Shown: piece after piece, positions 8,121-20,840 of the stretch
Position numbering within the stretch: the first letter of the stretch is position 1
Layout: every line of letters begins with the position of its first letter
Origin: Phoronis ovalis
Lineage: Eukaryota; Phoronida; Phoronidae
Length of the DNA stretch: 23,572 nt
Assembly (NCBI GenBank): GCA_028565635.1
Contig: JAOXYB010074944.1
Location: 1 to 23,572 of the forward strand
Direction of reading: 5' to 3'
The notes under the pieces: generated by a model
Databases searched by the model: none
Seen by the model: the letters and a program-made list of their open reading frames with translations, nothing else
Told to the model about the DNA's origin: nothing
Program-made: the position numbers and the translations under genes

Positions 8121-9698
8121 ATTTCTAATGAGATTAAAATAGTTTACTATAAAGTTGAGATCATGTGTTTGTTATTTTTAATATTTTATGTCCATTGGAG
8201 AGTTATTTAAAAGAAAAACAAGTGATGGCATTCAGTAGACATTTTTATTTGTACTAGAAATTAAACAAGCATGATAAAAGACAAGCAAGTAGAAAAAAAG
8301 TTGTTTCTTGTCTTGTAATATTTTTTTACTGTTATGTTAAAAAAGTCATGAGCTAGTTTTATTGAAAGGCATTCATGAAATATTGAGTTTCTTGCTGCAT
8401 AATTAGTAAGCCTGTGTTATGTAAGTTACTTTAAAGTGACAAAATTAGTCATATCAGACTTTATAAATGTTTCTATAATAGTAAATGAATAAATGATGTT
8501 TTTACATGTAACATGTAATGGTATCAGTCATTCTTCCTGTGAAGTTCTATGCTATAAGAGTTAATTATATTTGTAATGCACAATAGTGCTTTCTGGACCT
8601 CATTAATGAAATTAGACATAATCTCAGGGATGATCAGGTGCATTAGAAGGTCTGTGGTGGCTACAATTAATTTGAATTTGATTTTATTTTGAATTTTATC
8701 TTATCAAATGCTCCCTGTTTATTGGCCGGGATATTTAAAAGTAGACTCTTCGTAGAATCACAGATTCAAGTAGCCATCTGCAGTGAAATTTGGAGACCAA
8801 TCTAAAGTGTGGTAAAAGATATAATTATCTTATAGTTACCAAAAATTTGAAAAGTATTCGAATCAAAAAGTAAAGAGTATGAGCGGTTATCACAAATATA
8901 AATTCTTGTACTTACTGTATCGCGTAATGTGACTGTGTGAATTATTAAAATAATGAAAATTAAGTAAATGGGAGAGTAAAAATTAATGTTTGCAAATAAT
9001 GCCTTAAGTGGGTAAGATTAATATTTGTTGACAAACAATGTTCTATGAACTGAAGCGCTGTGTTATTGTATGTAAATATGAAACAAAAAATGAGTATAAA
9101 TTATGTGTTTGTGCTTTTGTTTAGCTATAGTTATTTGGCTTCTGCATAAATATATCAGCATTGTTAATTATTAACATCAATACATTTATTGATTATCAGT
9201 TGTTTTACACATTGATATAATAAACAGACAAAAGTGTGAAATTTGTAAAGACATTTTGAGATACTCTGCAATGTCTGTGACAAGTTCATTGACCATGAGA
9301 TTTGTCTGGTAGTATAACTACTTTTCTGAATCTGCCCTCAAGGAATAAGCCTGCTTTCTTTACATACAGGAAGACACAAAAAGCCAACATAATGGAATAA
9401 TTGTGCTACTATTGATAGTGTTCAGTCACATTTTCATCTTTATAATAATTTTTCAGACTATACTAGTGTTTCAGTATTCTGTACATTGTTAGTATCCTTT
9501 TATGTAAGTGTAATATTAACTTGTTGATATAGCTCTGCGTCTTCTGCATAGATTTAGAAAAGGATTCTATTTTATCCCACCCTCTCTTCATTTGTTACTC
9601 TTTTATCCTGTTTTGTTTACTTTCTCTCTGTAAATTGAAGTTGTACAGAACAAAGGGGAATTTGCCATATAACTTTTTTATTGTAAACTATTTAAATC
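8121..9698. other. non-coding A+T-rich stretch
   Basis: No convincing gene. A frame at about 8660-8798 is open for some 45 codons and reads plausibly (LLAGIFKSRLFVESQIQVAI) but lacks a good acceptor. A strong acceptor-like tract ends at about 9369 (GCTTTCTTTACATACAG) and is followed by only nine open codons. A C/T-rich tract lies at about 9575-9632. Confidence 0.5.
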
Positions 9699-9788
9699 AT
9701 GGATTGCACTAACTGTTCAATTGAAATGATTTATGAAGAATCCAAGGAGGGAACAGTGAGAAAAGTTGGATGCCCATGTTTGTTATAA
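9699..9788 (+). CDS. small open frame with CxxC and CxC motifs
   Basis: ATG at 9699 opens a 29-residue frame that stops at TAA 9786-9788. It begins MDCTNCSIEM and ends VRKVGCPCLL, so a CxxC near the N terminus is mirrored by a CxC near the C terminus, separated by an acidic then basic stretch (EESKEGTVRK). That could bind a metal if made. The start context (ATC ATG G) is moderate. There is no evidence of promoter or splicing, and 29-codon frames are common by chance. Confidence 0.12.
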   Translation: MDCTNCSIEMIYEESKEGTVRKVGCPCLL

Positions 9789-12700
9789 AGTTAAATACTT
9801 TTTTACCTTCTTTTTCGAAACTAACGGACATCTGAAAACTGTATCCTATTTCATTTTTGGAACCAGGTATTAAAAAAGCACACTTTTATTATTTTTGGAG
9901 ACCAATTTTTAATTGTTGCTAAATTTTTTAGTTGTTATACCCTTTTCAAGGCATCTAGGACCACAATGAACCCTTGGAAGATTTCTTGTTAAATAATCTA
10001 CATTTGGTTTAAAACAGTATTTATAACTAATCTATTAGTCTTATTCCATCTGTTTACTAGGTATCTAAGCCACATGTCTGTTAATCAATGTATATTCAGT
10101 AGAGAAAAGCAAACCACAGTTTAGTAGTGCCATTTTTGTAGAGGTACAAAACATGAATAACAAATATTTATTTTCACAATTCAATAAGCCTTCTAATTGA
10201 TATATCTTTGTCCAAGGTTAAGCTGCAAAAAACCTACATCCGAAATGGGTGATATTTGATATGAAGCCTTGTCCGTCATAAAGGTGTTTAAATGCATTTA
10301 TACCTTAGGGCAGGTGACTTTTAGACTGTGTTTGTCATTTAGCAGTGACTTGTCATAAAGTTTGTACCAACAAAATGTCTGGTTGTTTTTCATTAAGACC
10401 ACTTTTTTATCATGACTAATATCATATTTTTTTTCAATCCTTGCACTTGCATGTATCATCTCCATTATATGCCGACTTGTTACTATGAATTCACATCAAT
10501 TGATTTGTTTAAACTTTTTTAAGGGAGCAAAGGTGTTAGCAGGAGCCATAAGTGTACTTCAAACTTCTTATGTTACTACTTTACAATTTTTTCATTTTGG
10601 TCAAGGACTCTAGATTGTTAATGCTAAATATCATGTCACCTCTAATAGGGGTCCACCAGCCTATTTACATAAGAATAAAAAAATTGCAATGGCCTGTTCT
10701 CTTGCGTGAATCAGCAGAATTTTATTTTTGTCTGTTTTTAGAACAGCATTTGCATATTTATGTAAAAAAAAAAGCATGTAGATATTGGTTTCTCACATTA
10801 TTTCTTTCATATTTTATGAAAATCAGAAGTTTTAAAATAACTTAAACATCAAAAATGTAAGTGTTCAAATATTTGTCAACCATTGGTTTTATTGGACGAA
10901 AAACTGTACATAGCAACTTTTCTAAATATTGTTTTAAATCTGACCAGTTCGTTATTTTATATTAATTTTTATCTGTCACATAATGATGTGAATTCCATCA
11001 ATTCTTCACATCTTAATAAAGTCAGGTCTGGTATATACTCTGTAGGTAATGAAAAGACCTAAATCAACATTGAAGCAAACATCACCATCTTAGTCCAGGT
11101 GGTGTGGAGTTTGTTATCTAAACAAAAGTCTTCTTGCTAGTGACTGAACATAAGGCATATTTCATTTACTTAGCTGTTACACATACTCCAGTTCATTCTT
11201 ATGATAGTGGGGATGAAGTCCAGTGTGATGTTTTAAAGACTGGGTAAGGAACACCACTTGCTGACATCTTTCATGAATAAGTACCAGCTTATATGACCTA
11301 CATTGAGAATATCATAGAAAAATATTAGTATGTTTGATGGTGTTGATTGTATAAATTCTTTTTGTGTAGCTAGATTTTTCAATGAGCCCAGACTGACAGG
11401 CATTGAGTCACATCAAGTGGGAAAACTAAAAAGTTTGTGACAGACATTAGTTTCATCCCCTTATCTAATACCTTCTACAACTTATTTACATAGTCAATAT
11501 TTATTACAACTAAGTAAATCTAATTTTTGAAAACAATTAATTATACTTTATCTTTTTCCCAGAAAATTAAAGTAACTTTAAACACTGATTTTCAGTCATA
11601 ACCCACTGGAGTTTGATACAGGGATACCTAAAGTCAAAAACAGCCAGTGGGATTCAAAAATTCATTTGAAGTGGATACAAAGAGTTTCCAATAGGCAAGT
11701 GCTTAAAAATGATATAATATATTTCAGACATGTAAACTGGAAAAATACTTTTGCCAGAGGAAGTATTTAACAGGTCTCTTGAAACAGTGTAAAATATACA
11801 AATCACATGCTTTCTCTGCATTAAACTTCTTAGTAAAGGAACGTGGATTTTCCCTAGCAGTTTATCCCTGGAGATTATTGAAAATGTTTGTTCCATGCTC
11901 TGAGTTAATATATCTCTTACCAAAACACATCTATGTTATAGTATATCTTATCAAAATGTATTATCAAACATTAAGTACTATAAACTTGTTTGTTTTTGGA
12001 CATTAATTTGCCTTTGATGTAACTGTTCTTCATGTTTTAGTCCTGAAATATCTCAAAATAGTTTCAAACTAAATAAGAAGCAATCATCATGATGCTACAA
12101 TATTATACCCATTTCAGGGCTGTATCTTTGTGTACATAATCTAGGGTACCAGCAAAAATAAAAAAATGCCTGTATAAGGCAATGTAAACATGGGTTTGTC
12201 AATTTTGTAAATAAAATATTGAGAGTAAAAACATCAAGTACATTTATAGTATAATAGAAGAGTGCATGTAGCTTGTCTGCGTAAATTCCTTTGTTGCTTA
12301 GTTAAAATAGATGAAATAATCTTACCACATTTTATTCGTATGTACTGAAGGGCAGAAACCTGAAATATTCTTGCACACACTCATTCGTGGAGCAGGTGAG
12401 TATGTCAATAGTCAGTCCAAAGAAGTTGTACTGAAAGTCCGTGATAATTTGATAATTCAATAATTTACTAATTTTATAAAATTGGCAAGTTGTTACATTG
12501 GGTATTACTTGGAAATTCACTAATACTAATTTGCGAGTGTCGCTTTGTAGTAACAAGTTGACAAAGCAACATTTTTATAAAATCATTGACTTCAATTGTC
12601 GACTTAGCTCTGGGCCACCACAGGAAGAGATAATTATCATGTTGTTACTTGTTATCTTCTTGTGGGTGTGGATCAGAAATCTTCTTTCATTTAAATCCAA

Positions 12701-13540
12701 TATTGCATAACACATAACATAAAAAGCAGCTTTTTTAATCCATCATTCCGGCTAGAATTTGTTTCATATTATATTACTATATACATAGTTGTAACAGTTT
12801 TCTATAATCTTGAGCAGTTTTGAAGAATCAATGGACAGTTCTCCTTACTTTATACAGGCTTAATGCTGCCTAGATGTCTGCATAGTTATTACAGTGTAGT
12901 ATACAGTACATGCAGGAGAACATGGATGCTATTGTATGGATCTTTGAACTGTATTAGTAAGAGTTTATATCAGCAACAAGTTTGATCCCTATAAAAGAAG
13001 AAGTGACATTAGGCAGACAGATAAGTGTGTAGGAAGAAAACGTATAATGAACAAGTGACTATGGTATATGTTTTGACTGTATTATGGCCAGTTGTCTGTG
13101 TTGTATTCTCCACAGGGGATATTTTTCCAATTGATGAGCTATGTTGTTTCTCACCACTATCATAATACTCCAGCAACTACTGTGGAATATAGCAATGATA
13201 CATAGATGAAAACAAGCCACAACAAGGTTAATCAATTTAACCTTCCATCACTAACTTATAGTGACAAGTAAATAGAAACATTGTAATGGAGAAACATATT
13301 TAATTTGTGTGAAAGGAAGGGTCATGCCTTGCATAAGAAGGGAGATATTCGAGAAGAATTTTATTGCCAGTTTGTAGATATGTACATACCATAAACTATG
13401 TAAAATTAATTTATAAGAGGGATTTCTTCTGGTTTTGTATAAAAAACAGGAAACCTTCTGCTAAGGTGAATTCTGGATGTGTATCCAGACTGCATATAGT
13501 ATTTTCTATTTACAATACCAACTGTCGTGTCTTCTGGTTC
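9789..13540. other. non-coding A+T-rich stretch
   Basis: No gene is supported. Open frames at 10552-10845, 11654-11923 (minus), 11779-12006, 12332-12556 (minus), 12498-12710 and 13364-13570 mostly read as K/N/I/F/Y/L-rich text and overlap each other on opposite strands. Small structure seen: GATGTGAA paired with TTCACATC across 12 bp near 10987-11014. A strong acceptor (TTCCTTTGTTGCTTAG, ending 12301) is paired with a strong donor (GAGCAG/GTGAGT at about 12396), but all three frames between them contain stops. That segment could only be a non-coding or untranslated exon. Confidence 0.5.
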
Positions 13541-13564
13541 TCCTTTAGATCTACTTCCAGGAAT

Positions 13565-13660
13565 TGGTAGGTGGTACCCTGTTAATAAGGGTGGTACCCA
13601 CTATGATTTTATCCCATTTAGTTGCATAAGGGTGTTGCTAGCCCGTAGCACCAATTTTGT
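13565..13660. repeat. GGTGGTACCC repeat and hairpin patch
   Basis: GTGGTACCC occurs twice about 20 bp apart (near 13573 and 13592). The intervening ACCCT-GTTAATA-AGGGT can pair. Farther out, AATTGGT on the left and ACCAATT on the right are inverted about 90 bp apart, with TGCTA-GCCCG-TAGCA just inside the right end. The patch is less A+T-rich than its flanks. It may be the remnant of a very small inverted-repeat element; no target duplication was found. Confidence 0.3.
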
Positions 13661-13882
13661 ACAGTTTGCATTTTTGGTGTATAGTCTTTAAATATGAGTC
13701 TAGTTTTCTGTAAAAACATAGTCAGTGCAGAAAGCTGCGTCTGAAGTCAGATCAAGATGGAAAACTCCTGGGTGAACCCTAAACATGTCTCTGTACATCC
13801 TACAAGTTGACTTAGCTTTCTTTCAAAGCCCACTTTCAAAGCGTGAATTCTCGTCATGACACTCTTTCTCCCTCTTTTGTAG

Positions 13883-14001
13883 AGCTGATGGATTATATAA
13901 CCTTACATAGTGGTTTTACTATTCCATACTTAGTTTGCATGATTGAACTATTGATGCAAATATTATGGGATCAACCTTGGACAGAACTGTCCATCAGCTA
14001 A
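13883..14001 (+). CDS. candidate exon after strong acceptor
   Basis: A long pyrimidine tract (ACTCTTTCTCCCTCTTTTGTAG, AG at 13881-13882) precedes a phase-1 frame of 38 codons that ends at TAA 13999-14001. It reads LMDYITLHSGFTIPYLVCMI and then ELLMQILWDQPWTELSIS. The acceptor is among the best in the window and the phase fits the signal-peptide exon at 8067. The frame has a hydrophobic middle and two tryptophans near its end. No family recognised; no donor is needed if it is terminal. A terminal exon with no polyadenylation support is still only a candidate. Confidence 0.2.
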
Positions 14002-14609
14002 GAAATGACCAGAGACAAAACAGCAAAATATTTTGACATCTACAATGTAATGAAGTTCTAATTCACTAATATTGATATCACTCACAATATTAATAACATT
14101 AAGATTAACATTTCTGCTGCATACTACAATTTCACTCGAGATAGAATACAAATAAAGGTGATATACAAGCATTCATTCATGATCAAGAAGTTTCAAGATT
14201 AACCACTAGTGTGTAGTTATAGATTTTGACACTAGGCGGTCTGATGTATTCTGCTACATTCTTCTCAGGTTTCATTAATTTCATAGTTTCCTGTTCATTT
14301 CCTCTAAATTACATAAAGGTATAGGAAGTAATTAGGATATTATTATCAATATATTATTGACAAAATGTTATCTTAGTAATTTGCATTTAAATAAATTAAA
14401 ATGATGACCATAGATTTATTACTAGCTTTGAATTTAATAAACTTTAGTACTGTTAAGCCTTTTGATTGATAAATTATTCTTAAAGCATTTAATTTTAGTT
14501 TTTTTTTACTATATTGTATTTGTATGGTTTCTTATGTAATATTATGTAATAGACAATGTATCATCAGTATGATATTTAATGACTCATTGCTTTGCCTCTT
14601 AATTGGCAG

Positions 14610-14737
14610 ATCTCACAGGATTAATAAACATACTTAAAACCCCTATGCAAAATAGACTTTCCTTAAGCTTGATGTTTAAATTTGAAAGGAGGATTTGTGA
14701 TGGAATTTCACTTGTAAACTACACAGGGAATATATGA
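14610..14737 (+). CDS. candidate exon after strong acceptor
   Basis: The acceptor TTGCTTTGCCTCTTAATTGGCAG (AG at 14608-14609) is followed by a phase-1 frame of 41 codons ending at TGA 14735-14737. It reads LTGLINILKTPMQNRLSLSL and then MFKFERRICDGISLVNYTGN I, with an N-glycosylation-like NYT. Like the segment at 13883 it would accept a phase-1 donor. The two cannot both be terminal in one transcript, so one may be an alternative end or both may be chance. No family recognised. Confidence 0.18.
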
Positions 14738-15423
14738 GACCGATAAGTGACACACGCCAAGAGTAAAGAAATGTTCCTGGATTCTTTTATTCCAAATAGT
14801 CTACATATGTAAAGGTAAGGGATACATTATGATAGGGTGTGAAAAAATAACTGAAAGATGAGTTACAGATCAGTGTCACTGTCTACTCTTGGATGATTAT
14901 TTTTCCCATAGGCGATTTTTGGTCTTCCTTAATTACTTTTCAGACAGGATCCCTTTGTACTAGACAGTGATAAACATTGCCTGGGTTACTAAATACCATT
15001 GGATTATTCCCAATTTCATATCCGGTATACTACATTTGTTCGGGATTTGATAGAATATATTGAGATTTGTGATTACTTTTCATCATATTTTGTTATCATA
15101 TTGTGACTGATATCAGCTTTTTGGTACCAACTGTTGAACTAGAACATCATTTTGATAGGAATATAATAAATAATAAAGAACAGTTGTGCTAGTTAATCTT
15201 AGAGAATTACCTCATTGCTCTCTTGGAAGGGGTTTTAAACAAGTAAGACTTGTGAAGTATTTACTTGGATGTTTTCAATATCTGTATTATTTGTCCCTTA
15301 TTTAAGAATACTCCATGTATATATCATTGTTAATATTGTTTGCACATTAGATCACTGCTTGGTTGTCATAGGAGGCTTCCATTACTAATCCAGATGAGTG
15401 CTTAATTCTGTTAGCATTTATAA

Positions 15424-15609
15424 TTTGTAGGGTCTTATCCTGGATTTATCTCAAGTATGTTACTGTCCGTACCAAGTAGTAAATTCCCCGCTCCCCCAAT
15501 AATTTATACTTATAGCCACTGTCAAATGGTCGGTTTTTTGCAGTGTGTCTGGCCTGTGGCATTTCTGTTTTTTAGCTATATTTGTGTTGAAATCATTTTG
15601 AAGGATTGA
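15424..15609 (+). CDS. open frame with a possible membrane segment
   Basis: This 61-codon frame follows TAA and ends at TGA 15607-15609; its first ATG is at 15457, giving 50 residues. After a proline-rich stretch (VPSSKFPAPPIIYTYSHC) it has a hydrophobic run (VWPVAFLFFSYICVEIIL) long enough to cross a membrane. An acceptor-like TTTATAATTTGTAG ends at 15430. The region is less A+T-rich than its flanks. It could be an exon, a small membrane peptide, or chance; frames of this length are expected many times in this window. Confidence 0.15.
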   Translation, partial: FVGSYPGFISSMLLSVPSSKFPAPPIIYTYSHCQMVGFLQCVWPVAFLFFSYICVEIILKD

Positions 15610-18260
15610 GGTCTGGGAATTGAGGCTACTGTAGGCAGAATATTGAGATTGTTTATATTATAAATTAAACCCAACAGTAACACATATGATGACTGGTAAA
15701 AGCAGGGTCCCTAGTATTATTACTGCAGAAAATGACGACTCTGATTGTAACCATTGATCATAAGATTAGGATGTTTGTGATATTCATTAAATTTAATGAA
15801 CTATTACCATGATGACTGAATATTCATAGAAAAAGACTTATTTTGCAATCTACTTGATAAAAAAACAAAAACATAAAAGTGGGAAACTGGACTAATTTCT
15901 GAAGTCTCGTCAGACTTAAAAGGCCAATCTTTATCCTGGTGTGATTTTCTCCAGCATTCCGACTTTTCTAATCCAATATATTCAGGTTTATGTATTGGCT
16001 TCTAATTTGTAAAACTAAATGAATCCAATATTCCTGTGGTGTGAAACCAATTCACTCACTGTCCTTTATAGATCAGCTTAAGATGGAGTTAATTATCAAA
16101 CATTTTAAAGCTATAATGCACTCATCTTGTGAATGTTTCCTTGCACTTAATTCAGTATGTAAGTAGGAAATTCTAGTTATGAATGTTTAGTTTTAATTTC
16201 ACAAAAAAATTAACAGTAATTTAAACTTATTATTTTATCTAAGTTGCAGAAACATGTAGATTTAGGGATTTTTGGTTTGATGCAAAATGCTACGTTTTAT
16301 GTGTTTGGAATTATGCATAGACACTATAAATAACTTCAAAGGTTTTTTCTTAACACTGGAGTATTTTAGTTATGCAAAGTAAAATGTAACATGTCCTTAT
16401 TAATAGTCCTACAAGAATCATTAAGTTTAACAACAGTATCTCTTAACATTTCCTGGAAGGTTTGGCAACATTAGCTAACATGCATATGTTTTTTCCTAAC
16501 CTAAGCTAATTCTTGTACTGTAATTGTGCTAAAAAACTTAAGCTTTTAATTTATTTATGTTCTTTCATGATCCATTGTACCATAAATTTTAAATGCATTT
16601 TAATAACATAGTGTTTCCTGTCTCACTTTTATGGAAAATAAGTTAATTATGTAAAGGTGATTGATAGTACTGTGTGTGACAGTTTGTCAATGTTGTAATT
16701 TAACTTTGCTGCACCTGGCTCGTTTTGCAAAATATGTTTGATAAAAATAATATTAATAAATAAAGTTAATTACTATTATATTTAGGTTGTGTTTTCTAAA
16801 CAAGATATTTCTTGAAAAGCACTTTATACAGAAATTTGCATTCACAAAAGTAAAAGTTACATATTTTTTTATTTTTTTTTAGTCTGATAACTATCTTATT
16901 GCATCATAAAGTTGATTGGTTGCAAAATGCAAAATTATTTGTAAAATAAGAAATGACACATACGAAAGATACACTTGTCATTTGTTACCACAGTATGAAT
17001 AGCGTTATATTTTCGATGGAAACACTCGGCTATTATTCCATACAAAAAGGACTGTACTGATGTGCAGAATTGCAAATAGAAGTGAAATTAAATTGTAAAT
17101 GTAGATGTACTTCTATTGACAACTGTAGACTAGACAATCCTAGATACAAGTTTCATGCTCAGCCAAGGAAAACTGAGTCACCACCCCTTAATCAATCATA
17201 GCATTTCTATGACACTATTATAGTATATGTCATCTGAAAATCACTTTCCCTACTGTTCGGTCAGTTGATGAATATTAAACCCTATTATTTTTCATTGTCT
17301 CAATTACATTCCTGTGTTTTTCCTTTATGCATTTCTATTTAAGAAATTTGTTGACTTTGTTTGTTAGTCATGTTTGCATAGTTTCACCTTTGTTCACACC
17401 ATTGTGGTGTGCTCTGATGGAGGGAGTTTCCTTTTCAATTGCTGTCATCCAATTATTTAGGGATTGTATACTGTTTTACTCAATGAGGTATTGATTTACT
17501 TATTAAATATAACCATAAAACGAGTCTACTGGCCATACAGTTTATAAATTAATGAAATTGTTGTTTATTTTCTTATTATTTTTTTCAAATTTCTAGTTGC
17601 CTGGGGTTAGGTATTTGATTTTGTATAAAAAAACATAGCTAATAGTAAGATCAGAACGTCATTTTTAAAAACCATGAAATGAAGTATAAATTGGCTTTTT
17701 CTTCTAGGACAAATTGGTGTTACCTATAATAACAATTGTTACATTATAGTTTGGGGAAATATAAGTTAATGACTGTAATTCATCAAAGTATGCATGCTGG
17801 CAAGACAACAACAATTTACTAAGAATTCATAGATTTTTTAAAGGAAATACATATTGTTAAGTATGTGATACATGTTTTTCCTTTGCCCAATTTTGTCATA
17901 ATTTTGTGTCACCTTTCAGCAAGCAAATAAAGACATATTAACTGAATGGTTTTGTATTGTTTCACAAAAATGTTCATCAGGGCGAGTTCATGACCAAACA
18001 TACTTTACAAGCTTTTTATTTGCTCTAGACTGTTTGCAGAAACCATTTATTATTTGCTTTTCTGAGTATTCATAATCTTAGTGGCACCAAACGTTTTGAC
18101 ATGCTATTGTTTCATTTCCATTTTTAAATAGATCGTTCTTTGTGCTTGTATTTTGTTCTTCCTATGCTTTGTTGAATTCAATAACATAGTCATGGGTGTA
18201 ATAGTCCACTCTATATCAGTCTTCTTCCCACTTGTTGATGTCAAGAGAATTGTTCAATTG
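15610..18260. other. non-coding A+T-rich stretch with one 18-bp palindrome
   Basis: No gene supported. Positions 15783-15800 form a perfect palindrome whose left half is TTCATTAAA; with only A/T and two G/C pairs, it is roughly what chance could give once in a window like this. The rest is featureless to the eye, with T-runs near 16866-16880 and 17578-17585. Confidence 0.5.
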
Positions 18261-18267
18261 CTCTCCA

Positions 18268-18311
18268 TTGAAAAGAAAGGTATGGTATGTTGAAAAGAAA
18301 GGTACGGCATA
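18268..18311. repeat. 22-bp tandem duplication
   Basis: Two adjacent 22-bp units begin TTGAAAAGAAAGGTATGG and TTGAAAAGAAAGGTACGG and differ at about three positions. This is a recent local duplication with no obvious role. Confidence 0.8.
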
Positions 18312-20840
18312 TGTATAAAGATACAGAAGTGGCTATGATTTCATGACACAGCTCACCTGTAAATTGCTAGTTGAAGTTTTCATAAGATGTAAAATTAAGA
18401 TTCTGCACATTTTCCTTTAGGTATAAAAGGTAATTCTCCAATTGATTAATGTTTAGACATTTGCTATAAATATTTAGCATTACTAGAACTTCTTTTTTCA
18501 ACTTGAGAAGTAAATGGTATATTTTTACAATCCTGTTACATCTGGTATGCAAAAGCAGAATCTTTTGACATGATATATGTTAAGCAAGCAGGGATGTATC
18601 TAGGATCCTGTAAATGAAGTTCAGATCTACTACAAACTTTTCAATGAATGACTGATCATTTTTGGCATATTTTGAAACCAAAATGATGTAAGAGAATTTG
18701 ATTGGTCTTATCAAAGCACTTTATGTTTTGTGTGCAAAGGTTACATTTAAAAATATTTTATATCTGTCATTTCTCAAAATCCTTGTTGACATGTCACACA
18801 CTGGAAATCCCCTTTCTAAAGTTTAAACTGTAAATCTCGAGAATCTGCAGACAATGTTATATTACTCTTATAATAATTACTTGTGTTGTTGTTCTGTAGC
18901 TGAGTATAAATACCAGAATACACATCATATTCCTTTTATGATAGAGCTTTCACACCTGAGCATTTTCTCTGTTAGTGAATTGATTCCACACCATTTAGTT
19001 TTTGAGCTCTGTACATGATATGTTCTATTCATGCATAGTATAAGTTTTAGTGGTAAACCTTGTTTACAAGTAATGGCTTTTTTGGTAAACTTGTTTTGAA
19101 CACTAAATGCATGACACAATTGTAGATGTATGATGGACATAGATCTAGTTAGCATTAACTGTTCTCCCAGGGCTGTCATAGAATGAGGGGGCTTTTTACA
19201 TTCTTAGCCTGTTTTTTCTCTTCTCTAGATGTTAAAAAATATACTAATACATATATTTATAATTTGAAACATGACTTGATATAACATATCAATCAAATCT
19301 AATAATAGGGATACCCCAGGTAATACATATAATACACCTTTACTTTTCTTTTGTTATGAAGGTATAATTTCATTCATTTGATGTGATATAATAACAGCTT
19401 GATCATTTGTTAAATTACAGCTTATCAAATTTATTTCCAAGGATATGATCTATTTAAATTTAGTGTTGTGTGCAAAATTGAACTTTGCAAGTTTATCCTC
19501 AAATTTATAAATGACTTAAGAATTCTTTAAACTTCATCAATGTTCCATGGTATATATCTCTGACAGCTATTTGATGTACTCAAATCTTGTTGTTTATACA
19601 TACAGATTATATTTAGCAGGACTGGGAGCCAAGGGGCTTGAATGATATCTTTCACCTAAGACTTCATTACCAAAATGGATTAAGTATGTAAGCTCACATA
19701 CCTGTGTCTGATCTACTTGCACTAGATATTCTTATTATTCTAATATTTGCAGATATGAACACCACAATTTTATTATTAAAATAACTGGTGTGATTTATGA
19801 CAGAGGCTGCTCTATATAAAGTTAGAGAGATCGTCTCATTTTTGTCTGTTTTAATGGAAATTATATGACATGGAATATAAAGCAACAACCTTTACTCAAA
19901 TTTTGCTGAAATGTCTCATCAAAAGCTATGAGCTTCTATGATTATGCAAAGATCTTGCCTAGCCTAGATGTCATTGTCCTTTGACGTCCCATGTAGAAGT
20001 TACTTGCAAAAGCTAGTATCGCAATTGTGCAAGTTTAAATCTGCAGTTGATGTCCATACCTGATAGCTTATTGAAAGGTGGTTAGCATATCTCTTATCTG
20101 TTAGTCAGGAACTTCTTCACCTTCATATGTGTAGAACATCTAACAGGCAGAATCTGTAAAGCCCAAGGCATGAGATGTTTAGAATTATTCCTCTCTCTTG
20201 TAAGAAGCCACTGCTTCAGGATATTTCATGATAGTTATGTTTCTGGAATGTAAATGTTTTGCTGCAGTTTTTCTTTTCAACTGGAAACAGGTATTGCCTT
20301 GTTAAGCTTAAGAGTACTGTTCATTTACATTCATGCTTAGACTTGTCTGTATTATATATGTTGTTAGTACTTGCCAACCTTACTTGATTGAGGAAAGCAA
20401 AGTTTCAATCCAACTATCTGATTGGATTCACAGCTAGGTGACAAAGTTAGGAATATGATTCAAAATGAGATACAAAAACTGATGTTTTTCTTCCATGTAA
20501 GTTGACAGTGACAAAATTGTTTGCCAGTGGCACAGTTTTGTAACCAGATTATACAGTGTCATGCTTTATAGATCAGTTCACCTACCATTTTACAGGTTGA
20601 TTCATAATCATTTTTATAAAAAGATTAATTATGCGTAAAGTTGCAGGTAAATGATATTTTCCTTATCCTATTCAAGTGCATTCTTACATATCTAAATGTG
20701 TGGTGGGCAGAAAGTAATTATTGTTGTTCACTTGCTAAGGGAACACAATTTAATTGTCATAACTAATCTAATATTTTGCTAGTAGATTAATTAATGTATA
20801 TGTTTACCTTTTCATTTATAGCTAACATTTTTTTAATATT
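18312..20840. other. non-coding A+T-rich stretch
   Basis: No supported gene. Minus-strand frames at 18367-18552, 18925-19179 and 19694-19888 lack good start contexts or splice sites. An 11-bp inverted repeat (GAATGTAAATG at 20243 with its complement at 20323) spans a loop too long and unpaired for a convincing microRNA precursor. Confidence 0.5.

Noticed and set aside
10552-10845. 97-codon plus-strand open frame
   Set aside because: Hydrophobic, K-, I-, F- and Y-rich text typical of random A+T-rich DNA; its apparent start is GTG, and another frame of the same stretch reads equally well.
11654-11923. 89-codon minus-strand frame overlapping a plus-strand frame at 11779-12006
   Set aside because: Mutually overlapping frames on opposite strands with no splice or start support.
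20241-20335. TGGAATGTAAA, similar to the start of animal miR-1, with an 11-bp inverted partner downstream
   Set aside because: The match to miR-1 ends after 11 bases and the arms do not pair beyond 11 bp across about 70 bp.
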